A stretch of DNA of 64,000 nt from Henriciella sp. (GTDB taxonomy: Bacteria; Pseudomonadota; Alphaproteobacteria; Caulobacterales; Hyphomonadaceae). The position numbers and the translations under genes were made by a program. The stretch spans positions 372,001 through 436,000 of the forward strand of contig JASJAO010000001.1 in the NCBI GenBank assembly GCA_030066975.1. Reading direction: 5' to 3'. Below are positions 34,801 to 43,338 of the stretch, one piece after another (within the stretch, counting starts at the first letter, position 1; every line of letters begins with the position of its first letter). The notes below the pieces were generated by a model, which had not been told where the DNA came from, ran no database searches, and worked only from the letters and a program-made list of their open reading frames with translations.

Positions 34801-35029
34801 CTGGATGCCGATTGAAATCGTTTTTGATGACGAAAAGGGGCGTCAGCTGAAAACCGTTAAAGTTGAGAATGTTCATCTCCTGGACGGGATCTGGACTGCA
34901 GGACGCATCCATGTCGAGCACCATCAAAACGGGCGTCAGACATCCTTCACCTATGCCGATATTGCGTATGACGCCCACTTGAGCCGGGTCGACTTCACGC
35001 CCCAAGGCCTGAAGCGCCTGCTGAATTAG
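31832..35029 (+). CDS. RND/MMPL transporter fused to a LolA-like lipoprotein-sorting domain
   Basis: A 1065-residue inner-membrane protein. Residues 1-790 form an RND/MMPL-type exporter: TM1 at about 40-62, a periplasmic loop, a TM bundle with proton-relay Asp in AVADTIHVL, a second loop and a second bundle with GLGVDFAIHF. After TM12 comes a segment (about 795-819) that looks like a signal peptide ending ASA-Q820. Residues 820-1065 then form a domain of the outer-membrane lipoprotein-sorting/LolA-like type (RRIAEKVYERDDGQS, VIVYTAPRRYRNVAFL, WLFMPATGRPKQIP). These parts are usually separate neighbouring genes. GAGGGA lies a few bases before the ATG. The next gene starts one base after its stop. 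Confidence 0.85.
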   Translation: MSDPDKQEPEAFGIDLKFEDIPADLARAFFAAVISYSRWFIGLGLLFIVVAGAGLLQLVKDPSTDSLIPPDHPSVVTRDYAEDVFGLRDPVVAAISTEQPGGIFTDAALTSLYQLHNAIAALENVRADRTISLVSEARIFGDADTLRVEPYLADLPQSSEEVAALKTSLLDAELIDGILISEDRSTALIVAELFDQSLAEETYRQALELAATLARDGVDIHIAGQGAVSGFLSGSIDRDSRKLPPICVAVIFLLIWLAFRSTKALLAPLFIIAATVAGAIGIMAWMNVPYFVITTSLPVILITIAVADTIHVLSGYYRRLAENPNGDRGQIIIDVMVDLWRPLTLTTFTTMAGFVGIGLASSMPPISYFGWFAALGVFLAWVFTLLVLPCVLAHLKPDPSPVVRPDGSGPLSGGLTRIAQHSASAPRRTLAMIVILAGFALALASQVQVERSQIENFPNGQPIRLADELINARLAGTSYLDLVIETERIDGLMNAARIEKIAELQAYAETLPFVQKSHSVIGVLEELHSALEPGSNTRLPMTDEAIGQYLLFYEAAGNPEDIEDEIDLDYQRALVRLYMNSRYTGDEAAAVEALAQYLESDFNEAGMTGRLSGRVNVDYHWMKQLQEGHLRSILISSFLVFVVATVLFRSVLFGALAIAPVAAAILGVYSVMGASGIFIEPATSMFAAISIGLGVDFAIHFTDRLQKGLRRGSSVIGVIQSEFPTSTRACFINAAALGVGFSVLMTSELPPIFKFGLLITIAAAASFVVGLIVISAIIGWLDRAAVTSKVSAAATPLNSVLLAAACLMSVGMAIPEASAQSELTGRRIAEKVYERDDGQSVDRKIIMELTDRRGITRQREAVSKRLVDDGVKKSVIVYTAPRRYRNVAFLSHDDQADGSERRWLFMPATGRPKQIPASDRGDYFLGTEFSYEDIRTELKFDLEDYQFEVCPLSDDHTSEDSLCVVATPTNASIASEVGYGRIEAIIDPQNWMPIEIVFDDEKGRQLKTVKVENVHLLDGIWTAGRIHVEHHQNGRQTSFTYADIAYDAHLSRVDFTPQGLKRLLN

Positions 35030-35030
35030 A

Positions 35031-36347
35031 ATGCGACGCCGCCTTTCGATCCTTTGTGTGCTCGCCTGGTTTTCTATGCCGGCGCCAGCTCTGTCTCAGC
35101 CGAGCTTAGGCGGCGTGATTGAATGGAATTCCGCACTCGGTCTCGGCAATGACGAGACGACGTCGTCGGAGGTTGCATTAAGACCCGAGGTCGAGATGGA
35201 TCTCGGCAATACGGCTCGATTTAAAGTGTCGGCACGCATCCGCCTTGATGCTTTCGACAAGGTTGAACCCGGGCAGCCCAATCTGGAAGGATATGATCCT
35301 CTCAGTCGCCCGGCGACCCTGGGAGATGCTGGAACGGTTGAATTGCGCGATGCTGTGCTCGAATTGGAATTGGGACCGGCCTTCGTGACCGCCGGAAAGC
35401 AGCAAATCGTCTGGGGGGAGCTGGAAGGATTTAAGGTGCTCGACGTCGTGAACCCTCAATCCTTTCGGACATTTATTCTGGATGAGTTCAGCGAATCCCG
35501 AATTGGACTTTGGGCGCTGAATGCCGAAGTGCCGCTTGGCGACGGGAACTGGGCTGCGCAGTTTGTTGTTGTGCCAGACCAGACGGTTCACGAAATTCCA
35601 GAAGCTGGCGCCAGCTTCGAATTCCTCGCATCGAGATTTCGGTTTGGTGCACAAGCTTCAGACCCCCTGCCTCAGCAGTTGAGAACCGAGCGACGCGAGA
35701 ACACGCTTGAGAACGCAGGGATGGGAGCTCGACTGACAGGCCTCTGGAGCGGATGGGATCTTTCGGTCCTCGCATATGCCGGGACGGACCCTGAACCTCT
35801 CGGACGTGTCGAGATCACCGCGACTGGTCCGGAGCTGATACGGTTTCACGAGCGGCGGCGCGTCTATGGCGCCAGCGCAGCGCGCAGTTTTGGGCCGGTC
35901 ACAACACGGTTTGAAGCTGCAACTCAGCCTAATCGGCATTTCGTGACGAATGATGGAGCTGGAACCTTGGCGCACGTGGAGGCAGATCAATACAGTGTCG
36001 CGGCAGTCTTTGACTTCAATGCGCCCGGGGATGTCTTTGTGAGCGCACAGATCGTACATGACGTTGTCATTGATCTGTCCACCGATGCCATCCGCCCGGA
36101 CGCCGACACCCTGACCAGTCTCTATCTGCGTAAATCGTTTCAGGCAGACCGCTACACCGCCACTTTCAGATGGCTCGGCTCCGATGGTGCCAGTGACGGC
36201 GTCATTTCGCCGAACCTGTCATATGACCTGAATGACAATACCCGGCTGCAGATTGGCGCCGATTTGTTCTATGGCGAGCGGAATGGCATTTTCGGCCAGT
36301 TTGATGACAATGATCGTGTGACATTTGCGATCAAGCGCTTCTTTTGA
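35031..36347 (+). CDS. DUF1302-like outer-membrane beta-barrel protein
   Basis: A 438-residue protein with a signal peptide (1-23, ending ALSQ) and alternating amphipathic strands through the length, ending in FAIKRFF, the terminal Phe signature of outer-membrane barrels. The block VTAGKQQIVWGELEGFKVLDVVNPQSFR near residues 118-145 is the one I associate with DUF1302-like proteins that accompany RND/LolA-like transporters. It begins one base after the fused transporter, so the two are translationally coupled. Together they would form an inner-to-outer membrane export route for a lipid or hydrophobic compound. Confidence 0.75.
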   Translation: MRRRLSILCVLAWFSMPAPALSQPSLGGVIEWNSALGLGNDETTSSEVALRPEVEMDLGNTARFKVSARIRLDAFDKVEPGQPNLEGYDPLSRPATLGDAGTVELRDAVLELELGPAFVTAGKQQIVWGELEGFKVLDVVNPQSFRTFILDEFSESRIGLWALNAEVPLGDGNWAAQFVVVPDQTVHEIPEAGASFEFLASRFRFGAQASDPLPQQLRTERRENTLENAGMGARLTGLWSGWDLSVLAYAGTDPEPLGRVEITATGPELIRFHERRRVYGASAARSFGPVTTRFEAATQPNRHFVTNDGAGTLAHVEADQYSVAAVFDFNAPGDVFVSAQIVHDVVIDLSTDAIRPDADTLTSLYLRKSFQADRYTATFRWLGSDGASDGVISPNLSYDLNDNTRLQIGADLFYGERNGIFGQFDDNDRVTFAIKRFF

Positions 36348-36394
36348 GCGCGTCAGAAGATATGGGGTTGTCAGGGCGCTATGAAGCCAGCGGG

Positions 36395-36862
36395 CTACTC
36401 TTCAAGCGTCTCCAGATTGGCAAGGCGCAGGCTCACCGCTTCGGCTGCGGTCGCCTGGCATCCATCGGACCAGGCTGACATGATATCTCCCCAATGCTGG
36501 TCGGACTGGATAGTTTCACATGTCGTACTGCGAACGCCGCCAAGACGCGTCTCTGAGTCCAGCCTTGTGAGAATTTCTGCGATCCCTCCGAGGAGACCAG
36601 TCCCCGAGGTTGATCCATCGTCGATATTTGGATCATGGGTGAACTGAACGGGCCCGACAATGATCTCCTCGCGCCCGTCTTCGAAGAGCAGCACCATGTG
36701 CGCGCCTTCAGCCAAAGTGACCGTTTCACCCTCTCCCAGGATTTGGCCTCTGGTCACACTCGGATCCGTTGATGCGAGAACGAGAACATCAGCAGCGCTC
36801 GGCAAATTGACCGCTACAAACAGAACCGAACAGAACACGGAAGATTTCAGTCTGGAGATCAT
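36395..36862 (-). CDS. Small secreted FecR-like protein
   Basis: A 155-residue exported protein. Signal peptide about 1-23 (ending PSAAD). The mature N-terminal half (VTRGQILGEGETVTLAEGAHMVLLFEDGREEIIVGP) has the beta-rich arrangement of FecR-type periplasmic domains; the C-terminal half has two Cys residues 20 apart and an Ala/Leu helix. A GAGG site lies upstream of the ATG but inside the opposite gene's first codons, since the cyclase ATG is only four bases away on the other strand. Family assignment is by resemblance only. The position beside a CHASE2 cyclase and a CHAT protein suggests a sensory accessory. Confidence 0.6.
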   Translation of the reverse strand: MISRLKSSVFCSVLFVAVNLPSAADVLVLASTDPSVTRGQILGEGETVTLAEGAHMVLLFEDGREEIIVGPVQFTHDPNIDDGSTSGTGLLGGIAEILTRLDSETRLGGVRSTTCETIQSDQHWGDIMSAWSDGCQATAAEAVSLRLANLETLEE

Positions 36863-36865
36863 GGT

Positions 36866-38656
36866 ATGATGTCCTCTGTGTTAAACGTCTTCAATTCGCG
36901 CCAGCGGCAGACGATGGGGTTGGTCATCGTTTTCCTGACGGCGATCCTTGTCGGTGCAGTTCCGCCTGTGCGGGCCGCGGACAATGTCTTTAACGACCTG
37001 ATCAGATCTACCTTGTCACCGGTCGTCCCTAACAGACAGGATATCGCAATCGTCGCGATTACGGAAGATACGTTACTTGAGGAAGCATACCGCTCACCCA
37101 TCAATCGCGAGCTATTGGCGCAAATTCTCACAGACCTGGAACAGCATCAGCCCAGCATTCTCGGGATTGATATCATTCTGGACAAGCCAACAGAAACCGA
37201 GCCTGACGAGGCTCTCATACAGGCCCTGTCATCGCTTCAGACGCCTAGGGTGCTGGCTTCAATCCATGATGCTTCTCAACAGACCCTGTTTGAGCAACGT
37301 GTTCTCGCCGATAGTGTCATTGCATCGCCCTACCTTTCAGCGGATGGATTTGATGGTGTGGTGCGCAAAGTCACTGTGCAAACCGGAGATATGCCAGGTT
37401 TCGCTGCGGCGCTGGCCGCGCTGGTTGGCGTGAAAGCCCCAGACCGAGACCAGCCTTTTCGCGTGTTTCGCGGCGCTGAGAACCGATTACCCTTTCGGAT
37501 CATCCCGGCGCATCGCTTACCCGACATCCCGGTTAACAGTGGTTGGCTGCGTGATCGCATCGTCTTGGTGGGAGCTATTCTGGACGAGGAGGATCGCCAT
37601 GCCACCTCGCTGCGCTTCGCATCGGAGGATAGCCGCCTGCCCGGCGTTGTTGTCCATGCCTATCAGCTGGCACATCTCCTTGACGGTGCGCCCCGCACGC
37701 AGGTCCCGGGGTCAGGCGTGCTTGTATATTTGATCCTGTTTTTGTTGGCTGGAGCGCTGCTTGGAGCGAAGGTTCGTCCGTTTTGGATTTGGGGGTTCCT
37801 CGCGATTGGCGTGCTGGTGCTTCCTGTCGTGATCGGTGTGCTGTTTTATGTGACATTTGGATGGACCGTTCCAGTGCTCACGCCAATGCTCATGGCCGGG
37901 CTCGCAGCCCTGGAATCTGCCCGCCAGTCGCACGCGCAGCTGGCGAGGCGGTTGGCCTATGTGAGAGAAGCTTTTGGTCGCTATATGGATCCAGAAATTG
38001 TTGACCGTCTGGTCGCCGACCAGGATCAATCCTTCGCCGAAGCAAAAAGCGGAGAGGCCGTCTTTCTCTTCACTGACATCAACGACTTCACCGGGTTTGT
38101 CCGCCGGCATGCGCCCGCCACAGTGAAGGCGACGCTGGACGAGTATATCGAGCTTGTGGCCGCGACCATCCAAAAGCACGGCGGTACGGTAGACCGATTT
38201 GTCGGCGATGGCGTGCACGCTTTTTTTGGCATGCCGGTCCCGATTGAGCTTGTCCGGGAGAAGGCGTGGACATGCGCGCTCGAGCTGGTGGACGAGACAG
38301 TGAAGTTCCAGAAGCAATTGGCTGATGAAGGGGTGGAGTTCGGTGCCACACGTATCGCGTTACATGCTGGCACAGCTCTGTTCGGAGACTTTGGCGGTGC
38401 CCGGCATGCCGACTTCACCGCCCATGGCGATGCCGTCAATCTAACGGCGCGATTGTTGGAGTATGGCCGCGACCAGAAGGCGGTTCTTTGCGCCACCGAA
38501 GAGGCGCTGATGCCTGGTTTTGATATGACCGGGTGGCTCCAGGACGAGCGTGTCCAGCTGCGCAGCATTGAGCGACCTCACATCATTTACTGTCTGGAAC
38601 ACGATGAGGTGTCGAAAGCCGTAGCTCGATTGTCAAAGATCCGAAGGGGCGTGTGA
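36866..38656 (+). CDS. CHASE2-domain class III adenylate/guanylate cyclase
   Basis: A 596-residue membrane cyclase. An N-terminal TM or signal anchor (about 17-37) is followed by a periplasmic CHASE2 sensor (about 40-270), three TM helices (about 282-350), a short linker helix and the cyclase domain (about 380-560). Catalytic residues: metal-binding D394 (FTDIND) and D438 (VGDG), base-contact D486 (DFTAHGD), N495 and R499. The second base-contact position, usually Lys in adenylate cyclases, is R434 (VDRFVGDG). The ATG at 36866 has GGAG eight bases upstream. It would report an envelope signal as cAMP (or cGMP), possibly to the Crp-family regulator at 31 kb. Confidence 0.9.
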   Translation: MMSSVLNVFNSRQRQTMGLVIVFLTAILVGAVPPVRAADNVFNDLIRSTLSPVVPNRQDIAIVAITEDTLLEEAYRSPINRELLAQILTDLEQHQPSILGIDIILDKPTETEPDEALIQALSSLQTPRVLASIHDASQQTLFEQRVLADSVIASPYLSADGFDGVVRKVTVQTGDMPGFAAALAALVGVKAPDRDQPFRVFRGAENRLPFRIIPAHRLPDIPVNSGWLRDRIVLVGAILDEEDRHATSLRFASEDSRLPGVVVHAYQLAHLLDGAPRTQVPGSGVLVYLILFLLAGALLGAKVRPFWIWGFLAIGVLVLPVVIGVLFYVTFGWTVPVLTPMLMAGLAALESARQSHAQLARRLAYVREAFGRYMDPEIVDRLVADQDQSFAEAKSGEAVFLFTDINDFTGFVRRHAPATVKATLDEYIELVAATIQKHGGTVDRFVGDGVHAFFGMPVPIELVREKAWTCALELVDETVKFQKQLADEGVEFGATRIALHAGTALFGDFGGARHADFTAHGDAVNLTARLLEYGRDQKAVLCATEEALMPGFDMTGWLQDERVQLRSIERPHIIYCLEHDEVSKAVARLSKIRRGV

Positions 38657-38783
38657 GGGGTGCGATTGTTGCTCTAATCTTGCACGCCCTCGCGGCTCTG
38701 AGCTGCGCGCGTTCTGTGGTATAGAGCGATGGACACGGCCGCTGGGGTAGATCGAAGCGAATGTCGTGGCCAAGAGGGACAGG

Positions 38784-41700
38784 ATGCGAATGAGTTTGGC
38801 GGGACTTGGATGGGGTGTGATTGGTGTGGTCGCCCTGGCAGCAGGATGCACAACGATTGGGGATACGTCTTCTGTAGAGGAGACAACCGTTGTCGCCGAG
38901 GATATCTCTGAACAACTCTCAGAGCCTGAAGCCGCTTCGGACATTGAAACACTTGAGCGCGAGCTTGCCGAGTTGAAGGCACAGGGCGCGCCACCAGAGA
39001 CCGTCGCTCAGGCTATGTGGGACCTCGCTGATGCCTATGAGCTTCAAGGCGATGGCGAGAACCGGATTCGTATCAGCCAAGACGCCTTCGACTTAGTAAC
39101 CGGAGCGTTTTCCGAACGGGATCCGATCATCGCCACAGCAAAAGTCGAGCTCGCGCACAGTCTGCTTGGATATTACAGTGATCTCAACACTGCAGAGGTA
39201 CTGGCTCAGGAGGCCCTAACGCTTCGCAAGGAGATCCTTGGCGAGCGTCATCCAAAAACGGCAAGAGCTCAAATTCTGTACGGCGCGGTGATTGCCACGC
39301 GTGGCCGCCTCGGTGAAGCCGTCCCCTATTACCAGGCCGCGAAAGATACGTTGAGTGCGGTGGAGCCGGAGGGCGACACACTGCTCACCGCCGTCAGAAA
39401 TCTCGCCACCATTCACAGCATGCTGCGCAACATCGACGTCTCTGCGGATTTATTCGAAGAGGTTCTGGCCCTCTATGAAGGACAAGACAAAACACTGACT
39501 CAGGGTTATGGCACCGCGCAGAGCAATTATGGCAATCTGTTGCAGCGTGCCGGGCGGTATGATGCTGCGCTCCGCGCCAATCAGGAGGCTCTGCGCGTGC
39601 GACAAGCTGTGCTCGGCCCCGGGCATCCAGACACGGCGCAGTCTCTTAATCAGGTCGGAAGTGTCTACACGGATGCGGGCCGGTATGCCGAGGCGGAGCA
39701 ATACTTTCTGCAGTCGTTAGCGTCACTGGAAACGCGTGTGAACAATTCAGCGCATCAGATTTATCCACTCAGCAATTTGGCGTTTCTGTACATTGATATC
39801 GGTCGGCCTGAGGAAGCGATTCCGCTCTATCAACGCACGATCGAGATAGAAGAAGCTAATGAAAGTGCACCGCACCGGCTCATTCCTCTGCGACTGGGAC
39901 TTGCGGTTGCTTACCGCGATACAGGTCAAACCGATCTGGCATTCAGCTATCTCGAAGAAGTGTTGGCGGATGCCCTGAGTGGAGACGATGGGCTTGAGCC
40001 CGGCTCCCGCTTGGTTGCGACAATCAAGCGGCAAATGGGGACGACGGCTCGTCACCTCGAGAAGCTTGATGTGTCCGCCGCGTTGCTGGATGACGCGGTG
40101 CAAATCATGTCTGACATTGAAGGTCCCGACACGACGAGCGTTGCAACAGCCCGCTTTCATCGGGGACGGACCCTGCAAGCCCAGGGACAGTTGGAAGCTG
40201 CCTTGGAAGATTTCGAAGCGGCCATGAAGGTCTATGAGACTGCCCTTGGCCCCTTGGCGATCAGTTCGATCTCTGCGCAAGCCATTCTGGCCGAGGCCTA
40301 TCTCGAATATGACGAGCCTGACAAAGCCTATAGTTCGGCCGTGGCTGGGTTAACCGGGCTTGAAGCCAATCTTCGCGTTTCTGCTCATGCGGAAGGCATT
40401 ATTTCGCGATCCCAGCGGCAACGGCTTGAGGAGTCGCTCCATACAATCCGCAGGGTTTTACTCGCGGTTGGCCAGGGTGATCGGTCGCAATATCCAGCCT
40501 CTGTCGCACAAGCGTTCACAGCGGCGCAGCTTGCCCGGTCATCGTCAACATCGGATGCGGCGCGCGAAGCCGTTCTGATTGCGCAATCTGATCAGGCGTG
40601 GGCCGATTTGGTGCGATCGCGCAGAGCCCTTGTGAACGAGAAATACAGCGTTGATAAACGTTATGTTGGCGCCCTGGCTGAAGGCGCTGATCAGGCGTCA
40701 GAGCTGTTTGAGCAGGCGGAGACGTTACAAGCGCAGATCGACCAGGTTTCGGATCGATTGCGATCGGACGCCCCCCACATTTTTGATCTTATCTCCACAC
40801 AAACCGTCCCGCTCGACCAGCTGACGAGCCGATCGTCGCCATTGAAAGAGGGTGAAGCGGTATTGATGCTGTCCCAAAGTGAAGAGGACCTGCTCGTCTT
40901 TCTTGTTACGCCCGGTGAGACGTTTGTAGAGACCGTTTCGCTCACTTCCGGACAAACCGGGGCGCTCGTCAGTGAAATTCGAGCATCGGTGGATATTTCC
41001 GACCTCGCCTTCGTCTCTGATCTTCCGGTTTTTGCCCAAGAGGCCTCGCAGAAGCTTTATGATCGCCTAGTTGGCCCCTTCAGCGTGCCGATAAGTCGGG
41101 TTGAGACACTCTACATTGTCGCCGATGGGCCACTGGAGCGTCTCCCTTTCTCGCTTCTTGGAACCGCATCGAAGACGGAGACTGGCGACTTTGTCTGGCT
41201 GAGCGATCAAGTCGCCCTGTCGCATTTGCCCTCGGTGGTGTCTTTTGCCGCTTTGCGAGATGCGGGTTTTGACCCCGCCTCCGTCGACACGTTTCTAGGC
41301 GTCGGTGATCCAGCCCTGAGCGGAACGCATTCCGATACAGATGTTCGCTCATTTGGCCGCCTGCGCAGTGCCGCGCGTCAGGACGCAGAGGGTCTCGATT
41401 TCTCAGATGCGGCTGCGATTTGCCTTTTGGCGCCGCTGCCCGACACCAGACAGGAATTGATGGCGATGGGTCGGATCTTCGGCCCAGATAATGCGGACTA
41501 TTTGCTTGGAACCGAAGCAACGGAACCCGCTTTGCGTGAGATGAACACGGCCAAGAGACTGCGCGACTATGATGTCATTGCGTTTGCTACACATGGCCTG
41601 ATTTCCAGCGAAGCGGACGCGACCCATCTCGTTGAGCCAGCCCTGGTCCTCAGCCCCCCGCCAGACTGTAATCCACAGACAACGGCGGAAGATGGGATAC

Positions 41701-42053
41701 TGACGGCGAGTGAAGTCGCAAGTTTAGACCTCGCGGCGGATTGGGTCATTCTGTCGGCCTGTTCAACCGCAGCGGCCAACCCTTTGGATGGTGCAGAGCC
41801 TTTGTCCGGATTGGCGAAAGCCTTCTTTCACGCTGGGGCTGAGAGCCTGCTCGTCTCGCACTGGGACATCGACTCAGAATCCACTCGGGATTTCATGTCC
41901 CTGGTGTTCGAGGGCGTAGATGACGGTCTTACCCGCTCTGAAGCGCTGCGCAGCGCCCAAAGGCAATTCCGGCAGTCGCCACCGGATGACAAGCCGCATT
42001 ACGCCCATCCTGCGTTCTGGGCTCCCTTTGCGTTGATTGGTTCGGCAGACTAG
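38784..42053 (+). CDS. TPR-CHAT domain lipoprotein (caspase-like peptidase fold)
   Basis: A 1089-residue protein. The N-terminus MRMSLAGLGWGVIGVVALAAGC has a lipobox (LAAGC), so it is probably a lipoprotein exposed in the periplasm or on the outer membrane. TPR repeats of the kinesin-light-chain kind fill about residues 60-530 (for instance ALRVRQAVLGPGHPDTAQSL), then a helical region, then a CHAT domain from about 750 to the end. The catalytic pair is intact: His937 (FATHGL) and Cys993 (LSACST). The frame begins at GTG 38766; ATG 38784 has AGAGGG five bases before it. CHAT proteases cleave partner proteins on a signal; here the signal may come from the CHASE2 cyclase or FecR-like neighbour. 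Confidence 0.87.
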   Translation: MRMSLAGLGWGVIGVVALAAGCTTIGDTSSVEETTVVAEDISEQLSEPEAASDIETLERELAELKAQGAPPETVAQAMWDLADAYELQGDGENRIRISQDAFDLVTGAFSERDPIIATAKVELAHSLLGYYSDLNTAEVLAQEALTLRKEILGERHPKTARAQILYGAVIATRGRLGEAVPYYQAAKDTLSAVEPEGDTLLTAVRNLATIHSMLRNIDVSADLFEEVLALYEGQDKTLTQGYGTAQSNYGNLLQRAGRYDAALRANQEALRVRQAVLGPGHPDTAQSLNQVGSVYTDAGRYAEAEQYFLQSLASLETRVNNSAHQIYPLSNLAFLYIDIGRPEEAIPLYQRTIEIEEANESAPHRLIPLRLGLAVAYRDTGQTDLAFSYLEEVLADALSGDDGLEPGSRLVATIKRQMGTTARHLEKLDVSAALLDDAVQIMSDIEGPDTTSVATARFHRGRTLQAQGQLEAALEDFEAAMKVYETALGPLAISSISAQAILAEAYLEYDEPDKAYSSAVAGLTGLEANLRVSAHAEGIISRSQRQRLEESLHTIRRVLLAVGQGDRSQYPASVAQAFTAAQLARSSSTSDAAREAVLIAQSDQAWADLVRSRRALVNEKYSVDKRYVGALAEGADQASELFEQAETLQAQIDQVSDRLRSDAPHIFDLISTQTVPLDQLTSRSSPLKEGEAVLMLSQSEEDLLVFLVTPGETFVETVSLTSGQTGALVSEIRASVDISDLAFVSDLPVFAQEASQKLYDRLVGPFSVPISRVETLYIVADGPLERLPFSLLGTASKTETGDFVWLSDQVALSHLPSVVSFAALRDAGFDPASVDTFLGVGDPALSGTHSDTDVRSFGRLRSAARQDAEGLDFSDAAAICLLAPLPDTRQELMAMGRIFGPDNADYLLGTEATEPALREMNTAKRLRDYDVIAFATHGLISSEADATHLVEPALVLSPPPDCNPQTTAEDGILTASEVASLDLAADWVILSACSTAAANPLDGAEPLSGLAKAFFHAGAESLLVSHWDIDSESTRDFMSLVFEGVDDGLTRSEALRSAQRQFRQSPPDDKPHYAHPAFWAPFALIGSAD

Positions 42054-42212
42054 GCTCCGCACGCTGCTTGGCCCTGTCCCTTTCTTAAGGCGTTCATTCA
42101 GCCGCATAGTGGATCCGGTCTAAGCCAAAGGCATAGGTTCAACCTGTTTGGGAATCCGGGTAAAATCTGCTTCGATTATTGAAAGTCATGTGCTGATGTC
42201 CGGACCAATATC

Positions 42213-43292
42213 TTGAACTTAGCCGCTGCATCCCGACCGGCAAATCCGACGGTGGCCTGGCGCGAACTCGACGCTTTGGCGCGCCAGGCGCGAAGTGATG
42301 GCGTAGATATCGACGCTATTCTTGAGCGCTACGCCATCCCTCAGAAGTCTGGCCGCCGTGGCGCAGACGCGCTCGCGCTGCTCGATTATTTCAAGATTGA
42401 GCGGGATATCGCAAGGTCGCTGGACGACCTGACGGCGCATCTGTCGACCCGTAAGCTGACCTATCGGACAGGCGAGTTTGTTATGCGCCAAATCGGACAG
42501 TCGCCAACGCTCGCGCAGGCCATGGTGAAGCTGTGCGACTATTTCAACATGATGCATGCCGGGCAGTACAACACGGTCCAAGAAAGCAAGAAGACAATCA
42601 CGATCAGCATCGACGATCGTAATTTCCCCTATACAATGAGCCACGCGCCGGAACAGGTTCTGTTCACTGGCGAGTGCGTCCAGATCAAGGTCCATTGTCT
42701 ACTGGACAGCTTGAGCAATGGATTGGCCGCGCAAGCTTTAACCCGGGTTGGCATCGTGCGCGAACCGCAGGGCGAGGCGCCTGATCACTTAAGCTTTTGG
42801 ACCCGGTCTCCACTCTTGGGGCAATCGGTTTATACGCTCACTTATAACCTAAAGCTCGCCAAGCAGAGTATTCCGGCTCCGGATGATCTGGACCTCAGTT
42901 CCGCAGGGGTGCTAAGCCGCGCGATTTCTCAGCTTGAAAGGACCACGACCACACATCGCAGGCTCGGCATTCAGGAACGGGTCGGTACTTTGTTTGAAGA
43001 GGGTATTACTGATCAGGAACAGGTCGCGAGCCACCTGAATACAAGCGTCGCGACCATGCGCCGTCGGCTCACAGAAGCCGGGACATCCTTTCGAAAACTG
43101 CTTAGCGACCACAGAATACGTGTCGCCGAAGACGGATTGCAGCGGCAGCATAGTATCCGCCAAATCACAGAAGACCTCGGATACTCCGATATTCGAGCAT
43201 TCAACCGTGCGTTCAAGCGTGCAAAAGGGATTACCCCTCACGAATACTCGAGGCAGCTGACGAGAAAGGGTGAGCGAAAAAGTTCACATTGA
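42213..43292 (+). CDS. AraC-family transcriptional regulator
   Basis: A 359-residue regulator with the long N-terminal AraC_arabinose-bd-like domain (about 20-210) of the OruR/ArgR-type group and the C-terminal AraC helix-turn-helix pair (about 265-345): ASHLNTSVATMRRRLTEAG and the second helix set IRQITEDLGYSDIRAFNRAFKRAKGITPHEY. The start is probably TTG 42213 since no in-frame ATG gives a full domain; GGA lies about nine bases upstream, so the start is uncertain. It stands 77 bases before a TBDR gene on the same strand, the likely target. Confidence 0.87.
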   Translation: MNLAAASRPANPTVAWRELDALARQARSDGVDIDAILERYAIPQKSGRRGADALALLDYFKIERDIARSLDDLTAHLSTRKLTYRTGEFVMRQIGQSPTLAQAMVKLCDYFNMMHAGQYNTVQESKKTITISIDDRNFPYTMSHAPEQVLFTGECVQIKVHCLLDSLSNGLAAQALTRVGIVREPQGEAPDHLSFWTRSPLLGQSVYTLTYNLKLAKQSIPAPDDLDLSSAGVLSRAISQLERTTTTHRRLGIQERVGTLFEEGITDQEQVASHLNTSVATMRRRLTEAGTSFRKLLSDHRIRVAEDGLQRQHSIRQITEDLGYSDIRAFNRAFKRAKGITPHEYSRQLTRKGERKSSH

Positions 43293-43338
43293 TTGCACGA
43301 TACGGTCATAGGCAGACCTATCGGGACGTCTAAACTGA

